A DNA stretch of 64,000 nucleotides from Kribbella sp. NBC_00382 (GCF_036067295.1 NZ_CP107954.1:4154001-4218000), one strand, 5' to 3'; shown: positions 1 through 9,125, counted from the first letter of the stretch. The notes: a model not told the origin generated them from the sequence alone. Numbers and translations: made by a program.

Positions 1-812
1 GCGCCGGCGTGATCGGCCTGGCGATCCTGCTGCTCGCGGTACTGCTCGCAGTAATCGCGCCGCTGTTCATCGACGTGGGGGTGACGAACGTCGTCAGCGG
101 GACGCGCGAGAAGCTTGCGCCACCGAGCTGGGACGATCCGCTGGGCACGGATGAGTCGGGGCGGTCCGTACTGCTGATGATCTGGTGGGGATCACGGACG
201 TCGTTGCTGATCGGGTTCCTCGCTGCGTTGCTCAGCATGGTCATCGGGACGGTGCTCGGGATCGCGGCTGGGCACTTCCGCGGCTGGATCGGCGCGATCG
301 TCATGCGGATCACGGACTGGTTCCTGGTCCTGCCGTCATTGGTGACCGCGCTTGTGCTGGCGGCGATCCTGGGTGGCAGCACGGTGACGATCATCGCGGC
401 GATCGGCGTGACTTCGTGGCCGTCGACGGCTCGGTTGATTCGCGCGCAGACGCTGGCGGTGGAGGCACGGCCGTACATCGAACGGTCGCAGGCGTTGGGC
501 GGCGGGCACTGGCACATCACCACGCGGCATGTGCTGCCGAACGTCGCACCGTTGCTGTTGGCAAGTACGACGCTGGAGGTGGCGAGCGCGATCGTCACGG
601 AGTCGACACTTGCCTTCCTCGGGGTCAGCGCGAACAAGACGTCTTGGGGGACGATGCTGCGTGGTTCGTACGACTGGGGTGCGGCGACGTCGGGCGCTTG
701 GTGGTACATCCTCGTACCGGGCTTGTGCATCGTGATCGTGGTGATGGCGTTCACGTTGTGCGGTCGGGCGCTGGAGACCGTGCTGAATCCACGGTTGCGG
801 AGGGCGGTCTGA
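1..812 (+). CDS. Peptide ABC transporter permease, DppC/OppC-like (5' end cut by window)
   Basis: Inner-membrane permease of a Dpp/Opp-type peptide importer. The reading frame is already open at base 1 and reads A-G before the first possible start (GTG at 9). DppC proteins normally have some 30 residues before the first membrane segment, so the true start lies left of the window. About six hydrophobic segments are visible. The cytoplasmic EAA loop that contacts the ATPase is present around ALGGGHWHITTRHVLPN. The stop overlaps the next ATG (TGATG), so it is co-translated with the two ATPase genes. A peptide substrate is family knowledge; the actual ligand is unknown. Confidence 0.9.
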   Translation, partial: AGVIGLAILLLAVLLAVIAPLFIDVGVTNVVSGTREKLAPPSWDDPLGTDESGRSVLLMIWWGSRTSLLIGFLAALLSMVIGTVLGIAAGHFRGWIGAIVMRITDWFLVLPSLVTALVLAAILGGSTVTIIAAIGVTSWPSTARLIRAQTLAVEARPYIERSQALGGGHWHITTRHVLPNVAPLLLASTTLEVASAIVTESTLAFLGVSANKTSWGTMLRGSYDWGAATSGAWWYILVPGLCIVIVVMAFTLCGRALETVLNPRLRRAV

Positions 813-1771
813 TGAGTCTGCTCGAGCTGGACGAGTTGTCCGTGACCTACCGGATCGCGTCGGGGGACGTCCCCGCGGTACGGGGTGTGTCGTTGTCGCT
901 GGAGGCCGGTGAGGCGCTCGGCGTCGTCGGTGAGTCGGGGTCGGGGAAGTCGACGCTGGCGATGGCTTTGCTGCGGTTGCTGCCTCGCGATGCCCGGACT
1001 TCGGGACGGATCATGCTTGGCGGTGAGGATGTGCTGGCGATGAAGTGGGGGCGGTTGCGGGCAGTGCGGTGGGCCGAGGCGTCGATCGTTTTTCAGGGGG
1101 CGCAGCATGGGCTGAACCCGGTGCAGCGGATCGGCGACCAGATCGCTGAACCTTTGCTGGTGCACAAGATCTGCTCTTCGGATAAGGCTCGTACTCGCGT
1201 TGTTGAACTGCTTGGTCAGGTGGGGTTGCCGGCTTGGCGTGCCCGGAGCTATCCGCACGAGCTGTCTGGTGGCCAACGGCAACGAGTGATGATCGCAATG
1301 GCGCTGGCGTGTGAACCGCAGCTGATCATCGCGGACGAGCCGACGACGGCGCTCGACCTGATGGTGCAGGCGCAGGTGCTGACGCTGATCAAGTCGCTGA
1401 TCGCGTCGCGGGGGATCTCGTTGCTGATGATCTCGCACGACTTGTCTGTACTAGCTGACACGTGTGATCGGTTGGCGGTCATGTACGCCGGGCGACTTGT
1501 CGAGACAGGTCCTGCTGATGGGGTGTTTCGGCATCCTTACAGTCAGGCGCTGGCGGCTGCCTTTCCGACTGTTGGTGATCCGGCGTCGCGGCTGGCGCCT
1601 CGGGGGCTCGGGGGTGATCCGCCGGATCCTCAGCGGTTGCCGTCGGGGTGTGTGTTCCATCCGCGGTGCCCGGTGGCGCTGGAGTCGTGTTCTTCGGTCG
1701 ACGTCGAGCTGCGGCCGGCGGGCGATCGGCGTACGGCGGCCTGTGTTCTGGTACTGGAGGAATCTTGCTAG
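812..1771 (+). CDS. Peptide ABC transporter ATP-binding protein, DppD/OppD-like
   Basis: First of two ATPases energising the importer. Walker A GESGSGKST is at about residues 40-48, the signature is LSGGQRQRV, Walker B is LIIADEPTTALD, and an H-loop follows. The C-terminal oligopeptide-transport extension with GCVFHPRCP is typical of Dpp/Opp ATPases. It is 319 aa, normal for the family. The ATG at 812 overlaps the permease stop, and upstream in-frame starts would fall inside the permease gene. The gene overlaps the start of the second ATPase. The specificity of the transporter cannot be read from this subunit. Confidence 0.93.
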   Translation: MSLLELDELSVTYRIASGDVPAVRGVSLSLEAGEALGVVGESGSGKSTLAMALLRLLPRDARTSGRIMLGGEDVLAMKWGRLRAVRWAEASIVFQGAQHGLNPVQRIGDQIAEPLLVHKICSSDKARTRVVELLGQVGLPAWRARSYPHELSGGQRQRVMIAMALACEPQLIIADEPTTALDLMVQAQVLTLIKSLIASRGISLLMISHDLSVLADTCDRLAVMYAGRLVETGPADGVFRHPYSQALAAAFPTVGDPASRLAPRGLGGDPPDPQRLPSGCVFHPRCPVALESCSSVDVELRPAGDRRTAACVLVLEESC

Positions 1772-2697
1772 AGGCAAGCTCTTTGTCAGTTGAGTTCGCC
1801 TCCCGTGGCAGGCGTGCGGCGCGGGCCGTGGACGGCGTCAACCTGGCCGTCGGGGCTGGTGAGATCGTCGCGCTGGTCGGCGAATCGGGCTGCGGCAAGA
1901 CAACTTTGGCCCGTACGCTGCTCGGCCTCGAGCGACCAAGCGCGGGCACGGTCTCGTACGACGGATCGCCGCTCTCGTACCGCGCCAAGGCGCTCAAGGC
2001 CTACCGTCGCCGGGTCCAGCTGGTGCTGCAGGATCCGATGGGCTCCCTCAACCCGCGCCAGACGGTCTACGAAGCCGTTGCCGAAGGCCCCCGAATCCAC
2101 GGCCTCCCCGACGAGGAGACCGTCGTCGCCGAAGCCCTCTCCCGCGCAGGCCTCCGCCCACCAGAACGCTTCTTCCTCCGTTACCCCCACGAACTCTCCG
2201 GCGGCCAACGCCAGCGCGTAGTCATCGCCGGCGCCCTGGCCCTCAACCCCAAAGTCCTGATCGCCGACGAGCCCGTCGCCTCGCTCGACGCCTCCGTCCG
2301 CGGCGAAATCCTCGCCCTCCTGCTCCGCCTCCGCGACGACCTCGGCCTCTCCGCCCTGGTCGTCACCCACGACCTAGGCCTCGCCTGGAACATCGCCGAC
2401 CGCGTAGCCGTCATGTACCTAGGCCGCATCGTCGAATCCGGCCCCACCGAACAGATCCTGAAGACCCCCCAACACCCATACACCCAAGCCCTACTCTCGG
2501 TACTTCCCGAGTCCCCGGCCCGCATTGTCCTGAGCGGTGAGCCGCCCGACCCCACCCGCATCCCCGGCGGCTGCCGCTTCCACCCCCGCTGCCAGGTAGT
2601 CGCCTCGGGCAACCCCATCGCCAACAAATGCCGCACCGACGTCCTCCCGATCCTGCCAGCTCTCGAGGAGCCCCAGGCGGCCTGCCACTTGCTGTAG
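1765..2697 (+). CDS. Peptide ABC transporter ATP-binding protein, DppF/OppF-like
   Basis: Second ATPase of the peptide importer, about 310 aa. Walker A GESGCGKTT is at residues 39-47, the signature is ELSGGQRQRV and Walker B is VLIADEPVASLD. The C-terminal GGCRFHPRCQ matches the oligopeptide-transport domain. I chose TTG at 1765 because GGAGGA lies just upstream (1756-1761) and the start overlaps the preceding stop; TTG at 1783 is the alternative. Codon style changes within the gene: the first part is G/T-ending like its neighbours, while after roughly 1860 nearly every codon ends in C. Last gene of the operon. Confidence 0.9.
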   Translation: MLEASSLSVEFASRGRRAARAVDGVNLAVGAGEIVALVGESGCGKTTLARTLLGLERPSAGTVSYDGSPLSYRAKALKAYRRRVQLVLQDPMGSLNPRQTVYEAVAEGPRIHGLPDEETVVAEALSRAGLRPPERFFLRYPHELSGGQRQRVVIAGALALNPKVLIADEPVASLDASVRGEILALLLRLRDDLGLSALVVTHDLGLAWNIADRVAVMYLGRIVESGPTEQILKTPQHPYTQALLSVLPESPARIVLSGEPPDPTRIPGGCRFHPRCQVVASGNPIANKCRTDVLPILPALEEPQAACHLL

Positions 2698-2700
2698 CTG

Positions 2701-3222
2701 TTAGGTCGGGTCCGGGAGCGCGATGGTTCGGCTGAGGTCGTTCATCAGGGCGAAGCGGGCCAGCAGGTCATCGTCGATCGGGGGGACCTCTTGGCCCGGT
2801 ACGGCGGGGAGCGCGTGGTCGCCGATCACCGACTCGATGCCGCCCGGCGTGAAGAAGAACAGCATCTTGGCGGCGTGGTTGGCGACGTTGTGGAAGCGGT
2901 GGCGGACGCCGCGGGGGATGTGGATGAAGTCGCCGGCCTTGGCGATGAAGGTGGTGTCGCCGTCGAGGAACTCCAGCTCACCGGAGAGCAGGTAGAAGGT
3001 CTCCTCCTCGCTCGGGTGCGCATGCGGCGGCGGCCCGCCACCAGCCGGTACGGTCGCCTCGATGAACCCGAACCCACCGTTCGTCTGCGATGCCCGCGCC
3101 TTGATCGTGTACACGTCCCCGGCCGCCCAGACCGTATGCCCTTCGCCGGACGGCACGTACAGCGCGCCACGCTTGAACCACTCGGGATCGTCATGCGGAA
3201 GGTCGGACCAAGGAAAGCTCAT
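2701..3222 (-). CDS. Cupin-domain protein
   Basis: Single-domain cupin of 173 aa; substrate unknown. The first cupin motif is at residues 62-81 (GGGPPPHAHPSEEETFYLLSG), with metal-ligand candidates His67, His69 and Glu73/74. The second motif is GDFIHIPRGVRHRFHN, with His108 or His111. The ATG at 3222 is preferred to a TTG at 3243 because homologues start close to the conserved PWSDLP-like segment. It diverges from an HxlR regulator only 78 bases away, an arrangement typical of a redox or quinone-responsive repressor controlling a small enzyme. It could be a dioxygenase-like enzyme or a non-catalytic sugar or aromatic binder. Confidence 0.8.
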   Translation of the reverse strand: MSFPWSDLPHDDPEWFKRGALYVPSGEGHTVWAAGDVYTIKARASQTNGGFGFIEATVPAGGGPPPHAHPSEEETFYLLSGELEFLDGDTTFIAKAGDFIHIPRGVRHRFHNVANHAAKMLFFFTPGGIESVIGDHALPAVPGQEVPPIDDDLLARFALMNDLSRTIALPDPT

Positions 3223-3300
3223 GGAATCAACCTGACCAGCCAAGCGCTGTCCTGGGAAGAAGGCAGTTGTTGCGCACCAGGTATCAGAAAGGGAACCACC

Positions 3301-3678
3301 GTGACCGACGACGAGCGCCCAGGATCATGTGAACTGGTCAGATCAACGATGGCGATGATCGGCGAGAAGTGGTCCATGCAGGTCCTCTTCGAACTCTGCA
3401 ACGGCCCCGTCCGCTTCAACGAACTCCGCCGACTCCTCACCCCGGTCACCCAGCGCATGCTGAGCTCCAGCCTCCGCACCCTGGAACACAACGGCCTGAT
3501 CACCAGAACCGTCCACCCCACAGTCCCGCCCCAAGTCGCCTACGCCCTCACCGAACCAGGCCGAGCCCTCAATGCCGCCATCCACCACGTAGCCCTCTGG
3601 GCCGAAACCTACGGCGACACGATCCTTGCCGCGCGCGCCGGCCACGAGACGGCGGACGCGGTACGGACGACGGGCTAG
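3301..3678 (+). CDS. HxlR-family winged-helix transcriptional regulator
   Basis: DNA-binding regulator of 125 aa, the usual HxlR length. Family landmarks are IGEKWSMQVLFEL near the N-terminus, RFNELRR, TQRMLSSSLRTLEHNGLITR (recognition helix and wing) and YALTEPGRALNAAI. GTG at 3301 is preceded by a purine-rich GAAAGGGA and starts just before the conserved core. A cysteine (CELVRS) precedes the winged helix, as in redox-sensing HxlR members. It is divergent from the cupin gene, which is its most likely target. Confidence 0.87.
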   Translation: MTDDERPGSCELVRSTMAMIGEKWSMQVLFELCNGPVRFNELRRLLTPVTQRMLSSSLRTLEHNGLITRTVHPTVPPQVAYALTEPGRALNAAIHHVALWAETYGDTILAARAGHETADAVRTTG

Positions 3679-3761
3679 CAGTACGTTCGGTTGAACGCCA
3701 GCCGGCCGGAAGGTACACGATCCGCCGCTCGCCCGGGGTACGGGTCGATTCGCGGGGTCGG

Positions 3762-5522
3762 TCAGGTGAGGCGGTGGGTGCCGGTGCGGTCGACGCGGAA
3801 GCTGAAGCCGTTGGGCGTGGTCCACTGCAGCACACCTTCACCGGCAGGCTGCACCCGCCAGCCACGGCCGTGGGTTTTAACGCGGTGGTGGAACCGCGTT
3901 GCCGGCGTGAGATTGGTGGTACTCGTTTGGCCTGGTGGTCCATGAGGGTCGTAAGGCTGGACATGATCCAGATCGGTTCGCGGACTGGTCTCTGCCGTGC
4001 CATACGGGAACCGCTCAACAGGCTGAGCTAGGCGTACGCGTTCGCGGATCCGGGTGGGGATCTCGTAGGCGTTGACGTCGATGTGCTCGTTGAGGTCGAT
4101 GACCGGTTTGAGCACGACCTGGTCGTGGCCGAGCAATTCCTTCAGCTGAGCGGCAATGAACGCTCCGTGATCCTCAATCCTGACGATGCCTTCACCGGTG
4201 AGCAATGTTTCGTCGGTGATGTGGACGTACAAGACGACGCGTCCGCCCCTGCCTGCCCCGCTCGCGCTGCTGATACCGGCGGTATGGGCGGCGTTCTTGA
4301 TCATGGCGAGTTTGCCGGCTAGTTGGTGGCGCGAGTACGGGTCGATCGCTGCCCGGATCTCGACGGCAGGACAGCGGACAGGGTCCATTGGCTCCTGCCC
4401 ATCACCCGGGTACAGCGCGTCCCAGTCTGGTTCTTCGGCCACTTCGCCCGGTACTTCGGGCGGGTCCCACTCACCTCCCGAAGATCCATCGGCTGGTTCC
4501 GTGCCCGGTTCTCCGGACAAGCTCAACTCAGCGCCGGTTGCTCCGGGCCTGTGTAGCTTGACTCCCGAAGCGTCCTCAGCCAGTCCTGCAATCGGCGAAC
4601 CGGGCAGCTGCGGCTCGGCGTCCGACGAGCCGCCGGGTGGTAGGTCGGCTGCTGCTCCGGACCCGTGCGCTGGGGCTGCTCCGGTTGGATGCTGGGCGGC
4701 GTCGGCGTCGGCGTCGGCGTCGTTGGTGGTGGGAGCGGGGTGTGTGGCTAGGTAGCGGGCGGCGGTGAGGAGTTCGTAGGCGGCTAGGGGGTCGGCTAGC
4801 CAGCCGATGGCTTTGGCGCGGCGTTCGGACAGGGAGTCGGGGTCGCCGAGTTCGCTGAGGGCCCAGGCGACGTCGTTGAGGGAGGCGTTGATGGCGATGA
4901 CGTCGCCGGAGGAGGCTTTGACCCAGATGGTTTTGGTGCCGTGGTCGTCGGAGGGCTGGACCCAGACGCCGCGTTCGCGGGCGCGTTCCTCGGCGGCTTG
5001 GCGGGCGGCGTCGGGGTCGGCTTCTTTGATGACGGCGTCGACGATTTTCTGGAGGCGGTAGGCCGAGAGGGTGTCGATGACGGCGACGACTCGTTCGTCG
5101 ACCAGGGCGGCGGCTTCGGCGGACAGCTTCAGGCAGGCGCGGGCGACGGCCCGGGCGCGCCAGACGACGGTCTGGCCGTTGAGGGTTTTGGCCCAGATCC
5201 GGGGGAGGCGGTGGCGGAGGGCGAGTGCTTCGCCGATGTAGTTGGCGGCGGCGCCGCTGGACATCTTCAACAGCACACCGAGTTCGGCGGCGGCGAACTC
5301 GGCGATCGCGGGGCAGCCGTCACCGCCGTACACGACCAGGCGCTCGCCTCCACGCTTTTCAGTGGTCTTCTCAGAGGTGGTGGGAAGGGCAGCGTGCAAG
5401 TCGGCGAAGTGCAGGGTTGCTTGGAGTTTGCCGAGCGCGGCCCGGTTTTCCTCCGCGTCGAATTCGACGGCCGCGTCGAGGGTCGCGGCGGCGTCGAAAT
5501 CATCCCATCCATCATCGAACAT
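3762..5522 (-). CDS. DUF222 / 13E12-type protein with C-terminal HNH endonuclease motif
   Basis: Member of the actinobacterial multicopy DUF222 (13E12 repeat) family, 586 aa. An alpha-helical DUF222 domain fills the N-terminal half (ELGVLLKMSSGAAANYIGEAL, RLPRIWAKTLNGQTV). A Pro/Gly/Ser-rich linker follows. A C-terminal HNH-like domain has LDHVQPYDP, TNLTPATRFHHRVKTHG. Function is unproven; these genes are thought of as selfish or DNA-processing elements. I chose ATG 5522 rather than the upstream TTG/ATG codons because a near-consensus promoter (TTGGCG, 17 bases, TAGAAT) ends 7 bases before it. The transcript would then be leaderless and the longer versions would start inside the promoter. 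Confidence 0.85.
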   Translation of the reverse strand: MFDDGWDDFDAAATLDAAVEFDAEENRAALGKLQATLHFADLHAALPTTSEKTTEKRGGERLVVYGGDGCPAIAEFAAAELGVLLKMSSGAAANYIGEALALRHRLPRIWAKTLNGQTVVWRARAVARACLKLSAEAAALVDERVVAVIDTLSAYRLQKIVDAVIKEADPDAARQAAEERARERGVWVQPSDDHGTKTIWVKASSGDVIAINASLNDVAWALSELGDPDSLSERRAKAIGWLADPLAAYELLTAARYLATHPAPTTNDADADADAAQHPTGAAPAHGSGAAADLPPGGSSDAEPQLPGSPIAGLAEDASGVKLHRPGATGAELSLSGEPGTEPADGSSGGEWDPPEVPGEVAEEPDWDALYPGDGQEPMDPVRCPAVEIRAAIDPYSRHQLAGKLAMIKNAAHTAGISSASGAGRGGRVVLYVHITDETLLTGEGIVRIEDHGAFIAAQLKELLGHDQVVLKPVIDLNEHIDVNAYEIPTRIRERVRLAQPVERFPYGTAETSPRTDLDHVQPYDPHGPPGQTSTTNLTPATRFHHRVKTHGRGWRVQPAGEGVLQWTTPNGFSFRVDRTGTHRLT

Positions 5523-5529
5523 GCATTCG

Positions 5530-5558
5530 ATTCTAGCGTCACTTTGCATGACCGCCAA
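5530..5558 (-). promoter_or_regulatory. Candidate promoter of the DUF222/HNH gene (leaderless)
   Basis: On the minus strand, -35 TTGGCG (5558-5553) and -10 TAGAAT (5535-5530) are separated by exactly 17 bases. The ATG at 5522 begins 7 bases after the -10, which places the transcription start at or next to the start codon. No Shine-Dalgarno is seen before that ATG. Confidence 0.6.
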
Positions 5559-5710
5559 ATCACGAGAGGCTCGCCTCCCCTTATCTGTAAGGGGTACGAG
5601 CATCCGCAGCGTATGACCGGAGTTGCCTGCTGGCCATCAGGAGCGCCTGGTCGCGCCAGCGTGGGTAGCGGGATTGCGGGTCGGTTCGCGTGGGGGAGGA
5701 CCGGGTCGGG

Positions 5711-7003
5711 CTAGAGGCGGCCGGCCTTCTTTAGGGCTAAGTAGGTGTCGGCTAGGGCGGGGGCTATCTGGTCTGGGTTGGCGTCTACGACTGTGGCGCC
5801 GGCTCGGGTTAGGACGGCGGTTACTCGTTCTCGGTCCAGGCGGGTTCGGGCGGCTGAGGCGGCGCCGTAGATTTCGATCATGTCGGAGAGGGAGGATTCC
5901 ATCTCCGTCAGGCGGGGGTCGGCTACGGAGGCCAGTACGACGACGTGGCGGCGCAACAGCGGTCCGATGACGGGGAGGAGGGACTCCTCGATGACCGCTG
6001 GGTCCAGGCCTGTTAGGAGGACTACCAGGGAGCGCTGGCCTAGGCGTTCCAGGACCTGGGAGACGACTACGCGGAAGTCTGTTTGGACTAGTTGGGCGTC
6101 TACGTTGGCCAGGGCGTTGACGAAGGACGGTAGGACGTCTTGGGGGGCGGGGCGGCGGACGTCGGCTCGGACTTCGGAGTCGCAGGCCAGTAGGGAGACT
6201 CGGTCGCCGGCTCGGGTGGCCAAGGCGGCCAACAACAAGGCGGCGTCCATGGCGTGGTCCAGGCGCGGGGCGTCGCCGACGCGGCCGGCTGACATTCGGC
6301 CGGAGTCGATGACGATGGCTACCTGGCGGTCGCGCTCGGGGCGCCAGGTTCGCAGTACTACGGTGTTGCGCCGAGCCGTGGCCCGCCAGTCGATGCTCCG
6401 GACGTCGTCACCCGGCACGTAGTCCCGCAGCGAGTCGAACTCCGTCCCCTGACCCCTTACCAGCAAGGCGGTTCGGCCATCGAGCTCCCGCAGCCGGGCA
6501 AGCCGCGATGGCAAGTGCTTGCGACTGTTGAACGGCGGCAGCGCCCGTACCGTCCACGGCACCTTGTGTGCCCCCTGCCGCCCAGCGAACCCGAGCGGCC
6601 CGATCGACCGCACAGTCACCCGATCAGCATGCCGATCCCCACGCCTGGTAGGCACCAGATGCGTCGTAAACCGCCGCCGCTCGCCACCCGGCAGGTCGAG
6701 CTTGTGCGGCGGGTCCTGTACTCCGGCCGAAGGCGGCCAAGCATCACGCAGCAGCCCCTTCACCCGCCGCCCGGGGTTAGCCACCAGCAACGTCACTACA
6801 GCCGGCTGCCCCAGCCGTACAGCGGTATCGCCCTCCCGACTCAGCTGCAGCCGCCGAGGCGACCCAGCCAGCAACAGGTCGACCACGCACACCAGCAGCA
6901 CGACAGCGACCACCAAGCCGACCCCAGCCCACCTGGGCATCAGCACAGCGACGAAGAGCACCCCCGCCGCGGCCAGTACGCCGGCCCGGCCAGTGAGGAC
7001 CAT
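5711..7003 (-). CDS. DUF58 domain protein (VWA-like)
   Basis: Membrane-anchored DUF58 protein of 430 aa, partner of the MoxR ATPase encoded immediately upstream. Two N-terminal hydrophobic segments (residues about 5-50) are followed by the DUF58 hallmark GDDVRSIDWRATARRN. A von Willebrand A-like fold with VIDSGRMSAG comes next, a partial MIDAS. Start ATG 7003 overlaps the moxR stop (TGATG); longer in-frame versions would run through moxR. MoxR/DUF58 pairs are thought to act as chaperone and adaptor for assembling or activating protein complexes at the membrane; the target here is unknown. Last gene of the minus-strand operon. Confidence 0.88.
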   Translation of the reverse strand: MVLTGRAGVLAAAGVLFVAVLMPRWAGVGLVVAVVLLVCVVDLLLAGSPRRLQLSREGDTAVRLGQPAVVTLLVANPGRRVKGLLRDAWPPSAGVQDPPHKLDLPGGERRRFTTHLVPTRRGDRHADRVTVRSIGPLGFAGRQGAHKVPWTVRALPPFNSRKHLPSRLARLRELDGRTALLVRGQGTEFDSLRDYVPGDDVRSIDWRATARRNTVVLRTWRPERDRQVAIVIDSGRMSAGRVGDAPRLDHAMDAALLLAALATRAGDRVSLLACDSEVRADVRRPAPQDVLPSFVNALANVDAQLVQTDFRVVVSQVLERLGQRSLVVLLTGLDPAVIEESLLPVIGPLLRRHVVVLASVADPRLTEMESSLSDMIEIYGAASAARTRLDRERVTAVLTRAGATVVDANPDQIAPALADTYLALKKAGRL

Positions 7004-7977
7004 CAGCGTGGCACTGGCACCGTGGCCAGCACACTCTCCAGTACTGCGTCCGCAGTGACACCTTCCAGCTCCGCCTCCGGCCGGATCTGAACCCGGTGCC
7101 GCAGGCAAGGACGTGCCATCGCCTTCACGTCGTCAGGGATCACGTAGTCGCGCCCGGACAGCCAAGCCCACGCCCGAGACACCGCAAGCAACGCAGTAGC
7201 CCCACGCGGCGACACCCCAAGCTGCAGCGAAGGAGACTGCCGAGTGGCCCGGCACAGGTCGACCACATAGGCGAGTACGTCCTCCCGTACCGCCACCCGC
7301 CGCACAGCTGCCTGCCCAGCCAACAAGTCCTCCGGCCCAGCCACTGGCCGCAACCCAGCAGCCGCAAGGTCGCGCGGGTCGAAACCGGCAGCGTGCCGGG
7401 CCAGTACGGCGATCTCAGCGTCACGCGGCGGAATGTCCAGCGTCACCTTGAGCAGGAACCGGTCCAACTGGGCCTCAGGCAACGGATAGGTGCCCTCGTA
7501 CTCGATCGGGTTCTGGGTAGCCGCCACGACGAAGGGAACCGGCAGCAGCCGCGGCTCACCGTCGACGGTGACCTGCCGCTCCTCCATCGCCTCGAGCAGC
7601 GCGGCCTGCGTCTTCGGTGGCGTCCGGTTGATCTCGTCCGCGAGCAGGATGTTGGTGAACACCGGCCCCTTGCGGAACTCGAACTCGCTCGTCTTCGCGT
7701 CGTACACGAGCGACCCGGTGACATCGCCGGGCATCAGGTCGGGGGTGAACTGGACCCGCTTGGTCTCCAGCCGCATCGCCATCGACAGTGCCCGCACCAT
7801 CAGCGTCTTCGCCGTACCGGGGACTCCTTCCAGCAGGACGTGGCCGCGGCAGAGCAGGGCAAGGACCAGGGCGGTCACGGCCGTCTCCTGCCCGACCACG
7901 GCCTTGCCGATCTCGTTCCGCAGCTCGACCAGAGCCTGCCTGGCCCGTTCGGGGGTGACCTCGATAGCGGTCGTCAC
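7003..7977 (-). CDS. MoxR-family AAA+ ATPase
   Basis: AAA+ chaperone-like ATPase of the MoxR family, 324 aa. Walker A GVPGTAKT is at residues 51-58, Walker B LLADEINR has Asp114-Glu115, sensor 1 is VVAATQNPIE, and PLPEAQLDRF is the MoxR arginine-finger region. A lid domain follows. GTG 7977 overlaps the upstream stop by 4 bases (GTGA), so it is co-translated with the DUF4350 gene and, by TGATG, with the DUF58 gene. Family members are thought to act with VWA/DUF58 proteins in metal insertion or complex remodelling. Confidence 0.93.
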   Translation of the reverse strand: MTTAIEVTPERARQALVELRNEIGKAVVGQETAVTALVLALLCRGHVLLEGVPGTAKTLMVRALSMAMRLETKRVQFTPDLMPGDVTGSLVYDAKTSEFEFRKGPVFTNILLADEINRTPPKTQAALLEAMEERQVTVDGEPRLLPVPFVVAATQNPIEYEGTYPLPEAQLDRFLLKVTLDIPPRDAEIAVLARHAAGFDPRDLAAAGLRPVAGPEDLLAGQAAVRRVAVREDVLAYVVDLCRATRQSPSLQLGVSPRGATALLAVSRAWAWLSGRDYVIPDDVKAMARPCLRHRVQIRPEAELEGVTADAVLESVLATVPVPR

Positions 7978-9125
7978 GGGTGTCGTACCTCCAGCGTCAG
8001 CAGGTCTAGCTCATGGGACAAGAACATCAGGGCCGAGTCGTCGAGTGGTGGTTGACCATAGAGCAGTTCGTAGAGCATTGCCGGATCCCTGCCCGTGCGG
8101 GCGGCGATTGCGGCCACTACCGCGGTCGGCTCGGCCCTGCGAGGGATGCCGTGCGCAGTGTGGAGCTTGCCGAGCGCAGACTCGCGCAGTGCAGCCGCAG
8201 CACGGTCCCGAGCCCGGGAACGCCGGTAGAGCCGCGCCCTGCCCTCAGTGGTCTCCGCTGCATGCACGATGACTGGCAGAGGCTCCGGTACTACGGGACC
8301 GAGCCGCCGGCCGCGCCAGATCGCCACCACGAAGGCAGCGAAGGCCAGCGCCCACGCGATGTACCGAACGTCCGGCGGGACCAGTGGCGGCCCGTCGCTG
8401 TCGTCGTCATCGCCGTAGTCGTTGCCGTTGTCCTCGTACTGCGGCAGGTACCAGACCACCTCGGATGTCGTGCCGATCAGGTTCAGCGCGAGGGCTGCGT
8501 TGCCGTCGTCAGCCAACTGCTCATTGGTGAAGGTCTTCGGCGAGCCGACGACGTCGACGATCTTGCCGCCGGTCTCGAGCCGGACGAGCGTGTGGTGGAT
8601 GCCGTCGCCATAGCAAGCGGCGGCCGCGCCGGCAGAGGAGTACGAGACGCCGCTGACGGTCGCAGTACCGGCCTTGACCGCTGCAGGGAGGTCGCAGTCG
8701 GGGGAGCGGCTGCCTTCGGGCAGTGTCGAACTCGCGTTCAGTACGCCGGGGGCGATGAGTTCCAGCGCCCTGGTGCCCGGCCGGATGAGCACCACGTGGC
8801 CCCAGCCGCCCATAGCTATGTCTTCCCAGTCCGAGCGGCTCAAGGATCCGCCAGGGGCGATCAGCAGCGTCTTGTCTGCACTGCCGTCGACGGCGTCCTG
8901 GTAGGCCGTCGTGCCCGTTACCTCGACCTGGTGGTTCTTGAGCAGAGCAGCGAGGGCCTTGGCGCCCGCTGGGGCGGCAGAGTCCGGGCTGAACGGCCCA
9001 GACGTCCGGGCGGCCGTTGCAATGAGGAGCACCAGTATGCCCAGCACCGCCAGCCCGGTGACCAGCAAGGGGATGCGCAGTGCCCGCCAGGCTTCAGTGC
9101 CACTCCGTCCAACTGCAGTGCTCAT
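7974..9125 (-). CDS. DUF4350 domain membrane protein
   Basis: 383 aa protein with an N-terminal membrane segment at about residues 18-40, a soluble region and a second membrane segment (RYIAWALAFAAFVVAIW). The soluble region resembles DUF4350 (GATase-like, LLIAPGGSLSRSDWEDI). A cytoplasmic tail follows the second segment. An acidic stretch of Gly/Asp precedes the second membrane span. It sits between DUF4129 and MoxR genes, the standard actinobacterial order of this cassette, and overlaps both neighbours by 4 bases. Biochemical function is not established. Confidence 0.83.
   Translation of the reverse strand: MSTAVGRSGTEAWRALRIPLLVTGLAVLGILVLLIATAARTSGPFSPDSAAPAGAKALAALLKNHQVEVTGTTAYQDAVDGSADKTLLIAPGGSLSRSDWEDIAMGGWGHVVLIRPGTRALELIAPGVLNASSTLPEGSRSPDCDLPAAVKAGTATVSGVSYSSAGAAAACYGDGIHHTLVRLETGGKIVDVVGSPKTFTNEQLADDGNAALALNLIGTTSEVVWYLPQYEDNGNDYGDDDDSDGPPLVPPDVRYIAWALAFAAFVVAIWRGRRLGPVVPEPLPVIVHAAETTEGRARLYRRSRARDRAAAALRESALGKLHTAHGIPRRAEPTAVVAAIAARTGRDPAMLYELLYGQPPLDDSALMFLSHELDLLTLEVRHP

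Noticed and set aside
3762..5522. Transposase or intein homing element
   Set aside because: The HNH motif belongs to the DUF222/13E12 family; no terminal inverted repeats or target duplications were seen.
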